Notes: generated from the sequence alone by a model not told the origin. A stretch of DNA of 32,467 bases from Capnocytophaga canis (GCF_000827555.1 NZ_CDOI01000013.1:1-32467), one strand, 5' to 3'. Positions 17,150 through 24,546 are shown, numbered from the stretch's first letter. A program made the numbers and translations.

Positions 17150-18160
17150 ATGAAAAAAACGTGCATCGCATTTATTTCGATTTTAGCATTCGGGTGTACT
17201 GCTCAAAAGGAAATTTCGAATAATTTGAGCAAATTATCAATTGACAGTCAAATCAATGAAATCTCAGAACGACGCTTACGTGAAACCTTGGAAGTCATTG
17301 CTTCTGATGAAATGGAAGGGCGTATGACGGGTAGTGAGGGGCAGAAGAAGGCTGCCGACTATATTGTAAAATACTTTGAAAAAGAAGGTATTAACTATCC
17401 ACCCAAAGCAAAAGGATGGTTTCAAACCGTACCGAAATCATTTATTAAAAATCGTTTTGGGGATTCCGATAACATTTGGGCATTCATTGAAGGAAGCGAA
17501 AAACCTGAGGAAATCATCGTTGTATCAGCACATTATGACCACATAGGAACACAAAAAGGTAATATTTTTAACGGAGCTGACGACAATGGTTCTGGAACGG
17601 TTGCTGTGATGGAAATTGCAAGGGTATTTAATGAGGCTAAGAAAAAAGGACACGCTCCCAAACGTTCCATACTCTTTTTGTTAGTTACTGCCGAAGAAAT
17701 TGGGCTTTTTGGTTCAAGCTATTACGCTAAAAATCCATTGTATCCGCTTGAAAATACTGTGGCTAATATTAATATTGATATGATTGGACGTGTCGATGAT
17801 TTGCATACCGATAACAATTACATTTATGTAATCGGTGCTGACAGACTTAGCTCTGATTTACATAAAATTAATGAGGCTGTAAACAAAAAATACACTCAAT
17901 TGAACTTAGATTATAAGTACGATGACCGCAACGACCCTTGGCAGATTTACTATCGCTCTGATCACTACAATTTTGCTAAAAACGGAATCCCTTCTGTCTT
18001 CTTTTTCAATGGTGTACATCCTGATTATCATCAACCTACAGATACCGTTGATAAAATTGACTTTCCTGCAATGACTCAACGAACCAAACTCATTTTTGCT
18101 TTGGCATGGGAACTGGCAAATCGTTCGGAGCGAATCAAAGTCGATAGAGATGGGAAATAA
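17150..18160 (+). CDS. M28 family zinc metallopeptidase lipoprotein
   Basis: A 336-residue exported peptidase, probably an aminopeptidase with two zinc ions. The signal peptide ends in the lipobox AFGC (cysteine 16), so it should be membrane-anchored. The M28 ligand set is complete: H128 (SAHYDH), bridging D144 (GADDNGSG), E182/E183 (TAEEIGLFG; the first is the catalytic base), D210 (NIDMIGR) and H294 (HPDYHQPTDT). After the lipid cysteine comes TAQKEIS, without a clear surface-export signal. It is transcribed divergently from the hybrid kinase, but nothing in the sequence shows that the kinase controls it. No terminator was found between it and the next gene, which has its own promoter. Confidence 0.92.
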   Translation: MKKTCIAFISILAFGCTAQKEISNNLSKLSIDSQINEISERRLRETLEVIASDEMEGRMTGSEGQKKAADYIVKYFEKEGINYPPKAKGWFQTVPKSFIKNRFGDSDNIWAFIEGSEKPEEIIVVSAHYDHIGTQKGNIFNGADDNGSGTVAVMEIARVFNEAKKKGHAPKRSILFLLVTAEEIGLFGSSYYAKNPLYPLENTVANINIDMIGRVDDLHTDNNYIYVIGADRLSSDLHKINEAVNKKYTQLNLDYKYDDRNDPWQIYYRSDHYNFAKNGIPSVFFFNGVHPDYHQPTDTVDKIDFPAMTQRTKLIFALAWELANRSERIKVDRDGK

Positions 18161-18162
18161 AT

Positions 18163-18193
18163 TTTATTATACCACAATAAATTACTACTTTTG
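18163..18193 (+). promoter_or_regulatory. Promoter of the small membrane TPR gene
   Basis: TACTTTTG at 18186-18193 matches TAnnTTTG, with TTTA at 18163-18166, 19 bases upstream. The start codon is 24 bases after the box. Confidence 0.65.
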
Positions 18194-18216
18194 CAAACCT
18201 TAAAAAAATATTTATA

Positions 18217-18741
18217 ATGAAATACATACAACATAAATATGTCAAAATAATTTTGGCCGTATTAATTTTCGCTTATGCTATCTATCAGTTTACGCAAGGA
18301 AATATTGGGAATGGTATCGCTTTAATTTTTTTAGCTGCAATTCCTGTGTTGCTCTACTTCCGTAATGAGTTTTTACTATTGGCGTTTTTCAGATTGCGTA
18401 AGCAAGACTTTCAAGGAACTCAAAAATGGCTAAGCAAGATTGTAGACCCTGAGACAGCTTTAATCAGAAAACAACAAGGTTACTACCATTATTTACATGG
18501 GATTATTTACTCCCAAATCAATCTTTCTCAGGCTGAAAAATATTTCCGAAAAGCCTTACAATTAGGATTGAATATGAGTTATGATGTAGCCATGGCAAAA
18601 TTAAGTTTGGCGGGAATTATGATGCAGAAACGCAGAAAACGAGAAGCTCAAGAATTACTAACTGAGGCTAAAAAGCTCGACAAGCAAAACATGATGACGG
18701 AGCAAATCAAAATGATGCAACAACAATTGAAGAAGATATAA
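18217..18741 (+). CDS. Small membrane-anchored TPR-like protein
   Basis: A 174-residue protein. The first 60 residues hold two or three hydrophobic segments (IILAVLIFAYAIYQF; GIALIFLAAIPVLLYF; FLLLAFFRL), so it is an inner-membrane protein. The remainder is helical and looks like one or two degenerate TPR units: YYHYLHGIIYSQINLSQAEK followed by YFRKALQLG, then KLSLAGIMMQKRRKREAQEL and LLTEAKKLD. The tail is rich in methionine and glutamine (NMMTEQIKMMQQQLKKI). I do not recognise a named family or function; a scaffold role for an envelope complex would be a guess. It has its own promoter and a strong terminator. Confidence 0.8.
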   Translation: MKYIQHKYVKIILAVLIFAYAIYQFTQGNIGNGIALIFLAAIPVLLYFRNEFLLLAFFRLRKQDFQGTQKWLSKIVDPETALIRKQQGYYHYLHGIIYSQINLSQAEKYFRKALQLGLNMSYDVAMAKLSLAGIMMQKRRKREAQELLTEAKKLDKQNMMTEQIKMMQQQLKKI

Positions 18742-18748
18742 ACAAAGC

Positions 18749-18780
18749 AAATAGGCTGTCCTTTTCGGACAGCCTATTTT
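18749..18780 (+). terminator. Terminator after the small TPR gene
   Basis: Perfect 13-bp stem (18749-18761 with 18767-18779) with GC-rich core GGCTGTCC, five-base loop, then T run. The convergent minus-strand lipoprotein gene ends 20 bases beyond, and the same hairpin may serve it although the T run on that side is poor. Confidence 0.85.
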
Positions 18781-18799
18781 TTATCTGTTTAAAACCATT

Positions 18800-19690
18800 T
18801 TATAAGTGAATTCCTCGGTGGGAATGCCCCTCTTCGTGTTTGTGCCTTGCAATATGGTCTAAATCTTTCTGAATTTCATCTTCCGTAACGCCAAATTCTT
18901 TGGCAGCATCTGCCTTGAAAACTGAATCAGGAGACTGTTCTTCGGTGTAAATACGGACAGGAATTCTTACATTTACGTCCGCCTCATAGAATCGACTACC
19001 GCTCGGTAATTCATTAAAAGCATACAAGCTTCCATCCTCTTTGAGTTTTGTTTTACCAATGCCCGTGAAATGAGCTAACGTGATTCTCAACATAAAAGTC
19101 ATGTAGTTTTCCTTAACATAAAAAAATCCCTTTAAACCTATTGGATCATTTTCTGTTGGATTTTTAGCGTCCCACGTTCTTTTCAATAGTTTTACTCCCT
19201 TCTCATTGATGTATTTGTCTTCAGGATTAGTGTCACGATAAGTATATTCTAACACCTGATTCATTGTTGGAGTAGGGCGTCCATCTGTAGTTTTAGCTTC
19301 TTCCATCATAAAAAAATGTTGATGGATACGTGCTTCTGTATCCGAAATAAATTCACTGTTGATACGTTTTCCTTCAACATTGTAATGTATTATTTCAACG
19401 CCATAGTGTTTTCCTTTTTTTAATCGTACTGGCGCTCCTTCCATATTCAATTTATTTTCCTCAAGGATAAAGGTTATCTTTTGTATTTTTTTTAGATATT
19501 TCAGCTCCTTTATTTCTTCATCTCCATAAAATTTATTTCCATGATGGGTGTGTCCTTCAGTAAAAATAACTTCCATCTTAGCTGTTGCCTCGTGTTCTCC
19601 TTCTGGATGAGGTTCTGGGGCATTTTTTGAGCAAGACGTTCCTACTATAACCAGAAACGATGCTATGCTAAACTTAAAAAAGTGTTTCAT
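18800..19690 (-). CDS. Histidine-rich lipoprotein of the putative metal-uptake locus
   Basis: A 296-residue lipoprotein whose signal peptide ends in GTSC. The mature protein has histidine clusters at both ends: HPEGEHEATAKMEVIFTEGH followed by THHG near the start, and HIARHKHEEGHSHRGIHL as the last 18 residues. The middle is beta-rich without a domain I can name. Histidines at flexible ends suggest binding of zinc, copper or nickel. It is the last gene of a minus-strand series with a TonB receptor and two further lipoproteins, so it may be a cell-surface or periplasmic metal-binding partner of the receptor. The residues after the cysteine (SKNAPEP) do not contain the K-D-E run seen in its two neighbours. 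A hairpin at 19766-19806 separates it from the gene upstream, so its level may be lower or separately set. Confidence 0.8.
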   Translation of the reverse strand: MKHFFKFSIASFLVIVGTSCSKNAPEPHPEGEHEATAKMEVIFTEGHTHHGNKFYGDEEIKELKYLKKIQKITFILEENKLNMEGAPVRLKKGKHYGVEIIHYNVEGKRINSEFISDTEARIHQHFFMMEEAKTTDGRPTPTMNQVLEYTYRDTNPEDKYINEKGVKLLKRTWDAKNPTENDPIGLKGFFYVKENYMTFMLRITLAHFTGIGKTKLKEDGSLYAFNELPSGSRFYEADVNVRIPVRIYTEEQSPDSVFKADAAKEFGVTEDEIQKDLDHIARHKHEEGHSHRGIHL

Positions 19691-19765
19691 TATTTTTGTA
19701 TTATATTATGTTATTTTCTTTTTTCAAGATATTTCTAATTGAATATCTTTTCTCTTTTTGTTTGT

Positions 19766-19806
19766 AAAACTTCGCCAAAACTTTCAGCGTATTTTGACGA
19801 AGTTTT
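19766..19806 (-). terminator. Hairpin between two lipoprotein genes (terminator or attenuator)
   Basis: A 15-bp stem with one mismatch (19766-19780 with 19792-19806; core AAAACTTCG/CGAAGTTTT). On the minus strand it follows the DUF4625 gene by about 10 bases and ends in TTTT, but a further gene of the same locus lies downstream, and no good promoter was found between them. Partial termination would fit. Confidence 0.6.
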
Positions 19807-19816
19807 TAAAATGTGA

Positions 19817-20527
19817 CTATTTTTTATCAAAATGACCTTCGTATGTAAACTTTTTTCCTACTTGATCAGTAATAGTTACAAAAAAGTGATAGTGACCTTT
19901 GGCAAGTGATGATACATTAATATCCTTGTTAAGATCATACGAAGTCTTTCCTACCAAATCTTCATCTGTGTAGGTTTCTTCAATACCTCTCACTCGTACA
20001 TGAATACTGGCTAATTTATTAGGTGCAGAAACCTTTGCCTTAATATTCAGCACGTCATTATCATATGAACTACTTTTTTCAGTAACTATCGGCAAAGAAG
20101 GATCACGTTCGATGGTCAAAACATCTTCTACAACGGTTTTATTTCCTTTTGCATCCGTTACGATGATAACTACATCATATGTTCCTTCTTTTGCTCTTTT
20201 AGGAACATCATAATGTTCGTGTAAATTTGCTTCTTTATTTCCTGTAAATCCTTTTGTATAAGTTCTGTCTACAAACCAAGAACCTCCTGCTTCTTTTGGA
20301 GTGATTTGTACTCGAACACTTTTAATTGTTCCTTCAGCTGTAATGTTAGCTTCCAAATGTAGATCACTTTCTGTATATGCTTTCTTACCATTTTCGTAAC
20401 CTATTTCAAGGTTTTCTACTTTTGGTTCCTCCACAGGTAAATCTTTATTGTCTTTTTGGCAACTAACAAAAAGTATTTGTAAAGCAATTAAAGTTGTTAC
20501 TGATAGTATATTTTTTATTTTCTTCAT
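19817..20527 (-). CDS. DUF4625-type surface lipoprotein
   Basis: A 236-residue lipoprotein with lipobox FVSC. The residues after the cysteine, QKDNKD, closely resemble the Capnocytophaga lipoprotein export signal (consensus QKDDE), so it is predicted to be displayed on the cell surface. The mature part contains two immunoglobulin-like beta modules (DLHLEANITAEGTIKSVRVQ and VLNIKAKVSAPNKLASIHVR are the two matching first strands), and fits the DUF4625 family as I remember it. Family members often sit beside TonB receptors, as here. A few histidines are near GNKEANLHEHYDVP and GHYHFF, which could contact metal. It lies 30 bases downstream of the preceding lipoprotein gene. Confidence 0.8.
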   Translation of the reverse strand: MKKIKNILSVTTLIALQILFVSCQKDNKDLPVEEPKVENLEIGYENGKKAYTESDLHLEANITAEGTIKSVRVQITPKEAGGSWFVDRTYTKGFTGNKEANLHEHYDVPKRAKEGTYDVVIIVTDAKGNKTVVEDVLTIERDPSLPIVTEKSSSYDNDVLNIKAKVSAPNKLASIHVRVRGIEETYTDEDLVGKTSYDLNKDINVSSLAKGHYHFFVTITDQVGKKFTYEGHFDKK

Positions 20528-20557
20528 TTTAAATTGATTTTTAGGGTTAATAAATAA

Positions 20558-21235
20558 TTATTTTTGTAGTTCATATTCTCCGAAATAGTATAGTCCTTGA
20601 TATCTGAAAACTGTAAGAGTATTTCCTACAAAATATCCTATTTCTGAAATTCCTGTATCTTTAAATCGGAAAACACAATTATTAATAAGTTCTAGTTTCT
20701 TATTAGGTGTAACAGCATTTACATCAACTCCGGAACCATAATGTGTACCTTTTTCATCAAACTTGTAGTGAAAAACAGGACGGAAAGATTCCCCAAACTT
20801 ATACTCTTCTCCTTTAAAAACTTTTCCGACCAATTGGTTTTCTTCAGGAATAGAAACTAAAGTTGCAGTAGCAGGGTAGACTTTTTTCAAAGCTCGATAG
20901 TATGCTGAAGTAACTTGTTTCTTATCATTCAGAGCAAATTTTGCAATTCGATAATTTGAATCACTTTTTATCTCAAAAATAAGACTGTCTTTTGTGAGAG
21001 TGTAATTACCAATTAACTCTTGTGAGGAATTTAAAAATACGGCTTTCCCTTTTTCTAAAAAGTTTATCACATATACCGATTTATTCTTATCACCAATCGT
21101 ACCTGCTATGAAATGTTCCGTTATATCAAACTCTTTTTCTAAATTAGGTTTTTGAAGTTGTTCATCTTTTGTACAAGATGACATAATAATTAAAATAGTT
21201 GCTAAAAAACTTATTCTAAATATATTTTTCATCAT
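20558..21235 (-). CDS. Lipoprotein of unknown family, predicted surface exposed
   Basis: A 225-residue lipoprotein; the signal peptide ends in MSSC and is followed by TKDEQ, a K-D-E run that fits the surface-export signal of Capnocytophaga. Two adjacent ATGs start the frame (21235 and 21232). The mature protein is predicted all-beta, with a lipocalin-like or repeat pattern: GNYTLTKDSLIFEIKSDSNY, and later VFHYKFDEKGTHYGSG and YQGLYYFGEYELQK at the end. I do not recognise the family. The gene is first after the 21-bp repeat region and is probably read from the receptor gene upstream, although the 388-bp gap with repeats may contain an independent promoter that I could not identify. Confidence 0.75.
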   Translation of the reverse strand: MMKNIFRISFLATILIIMSSCTKDEQLQKPNLEKEFDITEHFIAGTIGDKNKSVYVINFLEKGKAVFLNSSQELIGNYTLTKDSLIFEIKSDSNYRIAKFALNDKKQVTSAYYRALKKVYPATATLVSIPEENQLVGKVFKGEEYKFGESFRPVFHYKFDEKGTHYGSGVDVNAVTPNKKLELINNCVFRFKDTGISEIGYFVGNTLTVFRYQGLYYFGEYELQK

Positions 21236-21622
21236 TTAATCTTTTTTTTATTTGTTATTAAATTATTTTTTTGTTTTTTTACTTTAAATAAACTATTATC
21301 TATATAAAATTTTATTTTTTCAATATATAAAACATATTAAATCACTATATAAATACTTCATCCCTTTAGAGAAATGATTTATACCTTTAGGGAAATGCTT
21401 CATCCCTTTAGGGAAATGTTTCATCCTTTTAGGGAAATGCTTCATCCCTTTAGGGAAATGTTTCATCCCTTTAGGGAAATGCTTCATCCCTTTAGGGAAA
21501 TGTTTCATCTCTTTGGGGAAATGTTTCATCCCTTTAGGGAAATGTTTCATCCCTTTAGGGAAATAATTTATTTCATATAATAAATTTTCTCTTGTACATT
21601 TTTTGCTTTTAGTTATATCTTA
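21236..21622. other. Repeat-bearing gap between TonB receptor and lipoprotein genes
   Basis: A 387-bp gap in the middle of the minus-strand locus. Its centre is the 21-bp tandem array at 21357-21566. The flanks are extremely AT-rich and hold no recognisable gene, promoter or terminator. Confidence 0.7.
21357..21566. repeat. Ten-copy 21-bp tandem repeat (near-palindromic unit)
   Basis: Ten head-to-tail units of exactly 21 bp. The core of each is TTCATCCCTTTAGGGAAATG plus one base. Each unit contains TCCCT-TT-AGGGA, and GAAA-TG-TTTC spans many of the junctions, so the array can fold as serial hairpins on either strand. Units 1, 2, 4 and 8 carry substitutions; the last base alternates C/T over units 2-7, suggesting growth by 42-bp dimers. 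Because 21 is a multiple of three, both strands are open. On the minus strand, the same as the surrounding genes, it reads as a 76-residue frame from 21550 to 21320 with the heptapeptide MKHFPKG repeated about ten times, each copy with its own ATG. There is no evidence that this peptide is made. Confidence 0.95.
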
Positions 21623-23911
21623 CTAAAAAGAATATACTACGCGTAATTGAATATTTCTACCTAAATCATGTGCATAGTATCGAAATCTATTCGTGTATTC
21701 TTTATATAGTTGGTTCAATATATTTTCAGCAGACATATGTACATCAAGCGATTGATTTCCTAAAGGTAGTTTAACGCCAAAACCAATATCAAATAGGTTA
21801 TAAGCATCAGGGGTAGAGCTTACCAATTCTTGTGATGAGTCAAAACGAGTTTGTTTATTAACAAATTGATGTTTTGCAGAAAAATATACATTTTTCCAAA
21901 TGCCTGTGTCAGGTAACTCAAATGAAACTTCTTGTGAAAAACGCTCTGAAGGAATAAACGGAAAGTATCGGCCTGTTTTAATTTCATTAGCGTAAACTAC
22001 CGAAGCCTTTAAACGATATTTCCATGAAGGTAAAAATTGGTATCCAATTTCCAAATCAGCTCCTCTGAAAAAAGCATCGGATTGCTGATATTGAAAGATA
22101 GGAAATACTCCCGAAAATAAAGTTCGCGTTTTTCCTGTTGGAGCATCATAGATGTAATTTTGAATTAACTGAACAAACAAATCAACTTCGGTAGAGAATT
22201 TTTCTTTTTGATATTTTACCGAAGTAATCCACTTTCCACCTCTTTCGGATGTAAGTGAACCATCTCCAATATCAAAAGTTCCTGCTCCGTGATGAAGCCC
22301 ATTACTGTAAAGCTCACTAACATGAGGGGAACGCCAAGCAACTCCTATATTAGATGTTACAGACCAAAAGTCAGTTGGTTTATAACTTCCTCCTATAAGA
22401 TACGTCAAGTTATTAAATGTACGATTCCCTCCATAACGTTGCCCGAACAATCCGTAACCATCAGCATTCAATGTTTTATAATCATACCGAACTCCTGTTT
22501 CTGCTTCCCAACGCTTTTCAACATACTTTTGAATAGCAAAAGCTCCATATCCAACAGAAGCAAAATTAGGAATGACGGGGGTAATTCCCGTACCTGGTTT
22601 GTTATAATTCTCTTGACTTAAAGCAGTTAATCCTAACTGACTTTTCCACTTCCCGTACATATTTTCCCAAGAAATATCAAGCGAGTGAGTTGCTAAGTGC
22701 ATGTCCAAAGCAGGAATACGACTGCGTTCCAATCGCCGGACACTGTATTCATGTCGGATATTATCTTGGAAAGCATACTGAGCTGTTAATTTACCTCCAA
22801 AAGGAAGGAAAACATAAGCTTTTGCCTTTGCCAAATGATGTATTACCTTTTGTTTTGGAGCATTTACCTCATAGGAAAATGGATAAGTAGTCAAAGGACG
22901 ACCCACTTGAAAACGCGTTTGCAAATCTTCTAAGTTTCCAATGTGAGAACCATAGAATACACCAGACTCATTATTATATTGACTATAAAAAGCCTCTATT
23001 CCCCATAGTTCCTTCTCCCATCCTGTTTCCAGAGAAAAATTTTCTTCACGAACTCCCGTATTATTAAGATAATAATCAGCGGTTTTAATATCCCCAGCAC
23101 GTTTTAATGTTCCCTGTACTCGCCACGCCCATAGCGGAACCTTTGGAACAGTTCCTTCTAACTTTGCGGAAGTTGTTGTTCGTCGTCCGTTAGATGAAAA
23201 CGAAGGAGATACTTCTCCATGCAGATTATCTCCATACGGAAGTTTACTTGAGGATAGCAAAATAACTCCTCCCAAAGCATCCGAACCATAACGAACAGCA
23301 TCCGCACCCTTAACAACAGTTATCCGATTTGCCATTGAAGGATCAATTTCAGGAGCATGATCTGCTCCCCATTGCTGTCCTTCTTGCCGAATACCATTAT
23401 TAAGTATCAGTACGCGATTGCTATGTAGCCCATGGATTACGGGTTTTGCGATGGTAGCTCCGCTTTGTATCATCGAAACACCTTGCACAGAACTGAGCAT
23501 TTTGGCAAGTGACTCTCCAGATTGTTTCTCTAAATCATTCTTGGTCAATACTCCCGTGACTGTATTGCGATGTACTCCCTGATAAGAGGAAGATATGATA
23601 ACCTCCGAGAGTTCATTCAGGCTTTCTATCATGGATATAACCACTAGCGAATTAGTTGTAGGAAAGGTCACTTTACCTTGATACTCCTCAAATCCTAAAT
23701 ACGTAACTCTAATAGGGAATGTTCCTTTTTTTAAGTTAAGTATAGCAACTTCTCCTTCAAGGTTAGTGACGTAATGTTTTCCTAAAAAATGAATTACAGC
23801 ACCTACCAAAGGTTGTTTTTCTTTACTATCTTCAACTTTCAGATGTAATTTTTCTTGTCCGAAACCAATAGCCATACAGCTGAAAGTCAAAAGATAAAGA
23901 ATATTTCGCAT
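21623..23911 (-). CDS. TonB-dependent outer-membrane receptor (putative metal uptake)
   Basis: A 762-residue outer-membrane receptor. Signal peptide ending IGFGQ (about 19 residues); carboxypeptidase-regulatory-like beta domain at about 22-95 (VEDSKEKQPLVGAVIHFLGK); plug domain at about 110-225 (LAKMLSSVQGVSMIQSGATI, then RVLILNNGIRQEGQQWGADH and VVKGADAVRYGSDALGGVIL); then a 22-strand-type barrel ending in the aromatic LRVVYSF. The single-chain layout without a SusD partner points to metal, heme or siderophore uptake rather than glycans. The extracellular motif SNGLHHGAG and flanking His-rich genes suggest a metal such as zinc or copper; this is inference. It follows the small His-rich gene by 107 bp containing two dyads. 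Confidence 0.92.
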   Translation of the reverse strand: MRNILYLLTFSCMAIGFGQEKLHLKVEDSKEKQPLVGAVIHFLGKHYVTNLEGEVAILNLKKGTFPIRVTYLGFEEYQGKVTFPTTNSLVVISMIESLNELSEVIISSSYQGVHRNTVTGVLTKNDLEKQSGESLAKMLSSVQGVSMIQSGATIAKPVIHGLHSNRVLILNNGIRQEGQQWGADHAPEIDPSMANRITVVKGADAVRYGSDALGGVILLSSSKLPYGDNLHGEVSPSFSSNGRRTTTSAKLEGTVPKVPLWAWRVQGTLKRAGDIKTADYYLNNTGVREENFSLETGWEKELWGIEAFYSQYNNESGVFYGSHIGNLEDLQTRFQVGRPLTTYPFSYEVNAPKQKVIHHLAKAKAYVFLPFGGKLTAQYAFQDNIRHEYSVRRLERSRIPALDMHLATHSLDISWENMYGKWKSQLGLTALSQENYNKPGTGITPVIPNFASVGYGAFAIQKYVEKRWEAETGVRYDYKTLNADGYGLFGQRYGGNRTFNNLTYLIGGSYKPTDFWSVTSNIGVAWRSPHVSELYSNGLHHGAGTFDIGDGSLTSERGGKWITSVKYQKEKFSTEVDLFVQLIQNYIYDAPTGKTRTLFSGVFPIFQYQQSDAFFRGADLEIGYQFLPSWKYRLKASVVYANEIKTGRYFPFIPSERFSQEVSFELPDTGIWKNVYFSAKHQFVNKQTRFDSSQELVSSTPDAYNLFDIGFGVKLPLGNQSLDVHMSAENILNQLYKEYTNRFRYYAHDLGRNIQLRVVYSF

Positions 23912-23960
23912 ATAAATCTTTTGATATGTTTGTTTGAAAAAATAGTGTAATGATTCTGTA

Positions 23961-23976
23961 AGGAAGAATTCTTCCT
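23961..23976. promoter_or_regulatory. Perfect 16-bp palindrome upstream of the TonB receptor
   Basis: AGGAAGAATTCTTCCT is fully self-complementary. It lies about 50 bases upstream of the receptor start, between it and the His-rich gene. With no loop it is a poorer RNA hairpin than a DNA operator. No TAnnTTTG box was seen close by, so its role is open. Confidence 0.4.
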
Positions 23977-23994
23977 CAGAACATTATTTAGAAT

Positions 23995-24013
23995 ACATCT
24001 TCGAAAAAGATGT
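23995..24013. other. Hairpin after the His-rich small gene
   Basis: ACATCTT-CGAAA-AAGATGT (7-bp arms), immediately past the stop at 24019 on the minus strand. There is no T run, so a stabilising or processing hairpin between the two genes is as likely as termination. Confidence 0.4.
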
Positions 24014-24018
24014 TCATT

Positions 24019-24390
24019 TTAAGAGAGTACAACACTCGGTGGAGCTCTGGTTGAAGTGTATAAATGATACGCTATATAGTTTTTTTCTTGATCTACAAAA
24101 CGTGTAGAATTGTTTTGTTCAAGTAACGTATAAATAAAGTAAGGTTGCACAAAAAAGTTGTGCAATTGAAAGAAAATACAGTCGATTGGATGCTGGTGCG
24201 AGTCCGAGAAGTGAGCTTCATGCTGACACTTTTTGTTGGTAGCGTGTGTACAGATTTCTTCCGCCGAATGATGCTCATGGTGTTCGTGAAAAAATTCTCC
24301 CACAGGAAAAGCAACTTTAAGCATACTAACGAGTAGCAAAAAGTTCAACAAGCGGATATGTACATTTTTTTTTCTCAACGCTATATTCAA
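24019..24390 (-). CDS. Small His/Cys-rich exported protein upstream of the TonB receptor
   Basis: About 123 residues. A basic start and hydrophobic segment (KKNVHIRLLNFLLLVSMLKV) form a signal peptide or anchor, followed by a metal-binding-like stretch: FFHEHHEHHSAEEICTHATN, then KKCQHEAHFSDSHQHPIDC. In that 40-residue region I count ten histidines and three cysteines. The C-terminus ends STRAPPSVVLS. The start is uncertain: the longest frame uses a TTG at 24390, since the ATG near 24363 is out of frame; the first in-frame ATG is codon 23 (inside the hydrophobic segment), which would remove half the signal. I recall similar small H/C-rich proteins ahead of TonB receptors in other Flavobacteria but no assigned function. 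A role in periplasmic metal binding or sensing is inferred. Confidence 0.7.
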   Translation of the reverse strand: MNIALRKKNVHIRLLNFLLLVSMLKVAFPVGEFFHEHHEHHSAEEICTHATNKKCQHEAHFSDSHQHPIDCIFFQLHNFFVQPYFIYTLLEQNNSTRFVDQEKNYIAYHLYTSTRAPPSVVLS

Positions 24391-24490
24391 ATAACTTGAC
24401 CCTGAAATAGGATGTATTAAGATGCGTATTTTTAGGTTTAGTTTTTTATTACATACAAAGGTTGTAATGGAAATCGTTCCTTACGAGTAT

Positions 24491-24515
24491 TGCAACCCGT
24501 TTTTGAAAACGGGTG
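24491..24515. promoter_or_regulatory. Dyad operator candidate of the metal-uptake locus
   Basis: CCCGTTTT-TG-AAAACGGG at 24496-24513 with outer arms TTGCA/TGCAA (one extra A) makes an almost complete 31-base dyad from 24490 to 24519. It starts within the -7 box of the minus-strand promoter and covers the presumed transcription start, where a repressor such as a Fur/Zur-type metalloregulator could act. As a terminator for the upstream kdsC it is unlikely because no T run follows. Confidence 0.5.
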
Positions 24516-24546
24516 CAAATATAAGAAAATATTGAAAATCTTAAAA
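24516..24546 (-). promoter_or_regulatory. Promoter of the His-rich / TonB receptor locus
   Basis: Minus strand TATATTTG (24523-24516) matches TAnnTTTG exactly, with TTTT 19 bases upstream inside the end of kdsC. It directs transcription toward 24390. The untranslated leader would be about 120 bases. Confidence 0.65.

Noticed and set aside
21320-21550. A real 76-residue gene encoding MKHFPKG repeats
   Set aside because: The opposite strand is also open through the array for the same arithmetic reason, flanks show no signal peptide or conserved domain, and there is no promoter. Kept as a note under the repeat.
21357-21566. CRISPR-like regular repeat
   Set aside because: The 21-bp units are directly adjacent with no spacers and no cas genes are near; it is a tandem array.
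24496-24513. Terminator of kdsC
   Set aside because: The stem is good but no T run follows on the minus strand and it lies next to a consensus promoter; an operator fits better.
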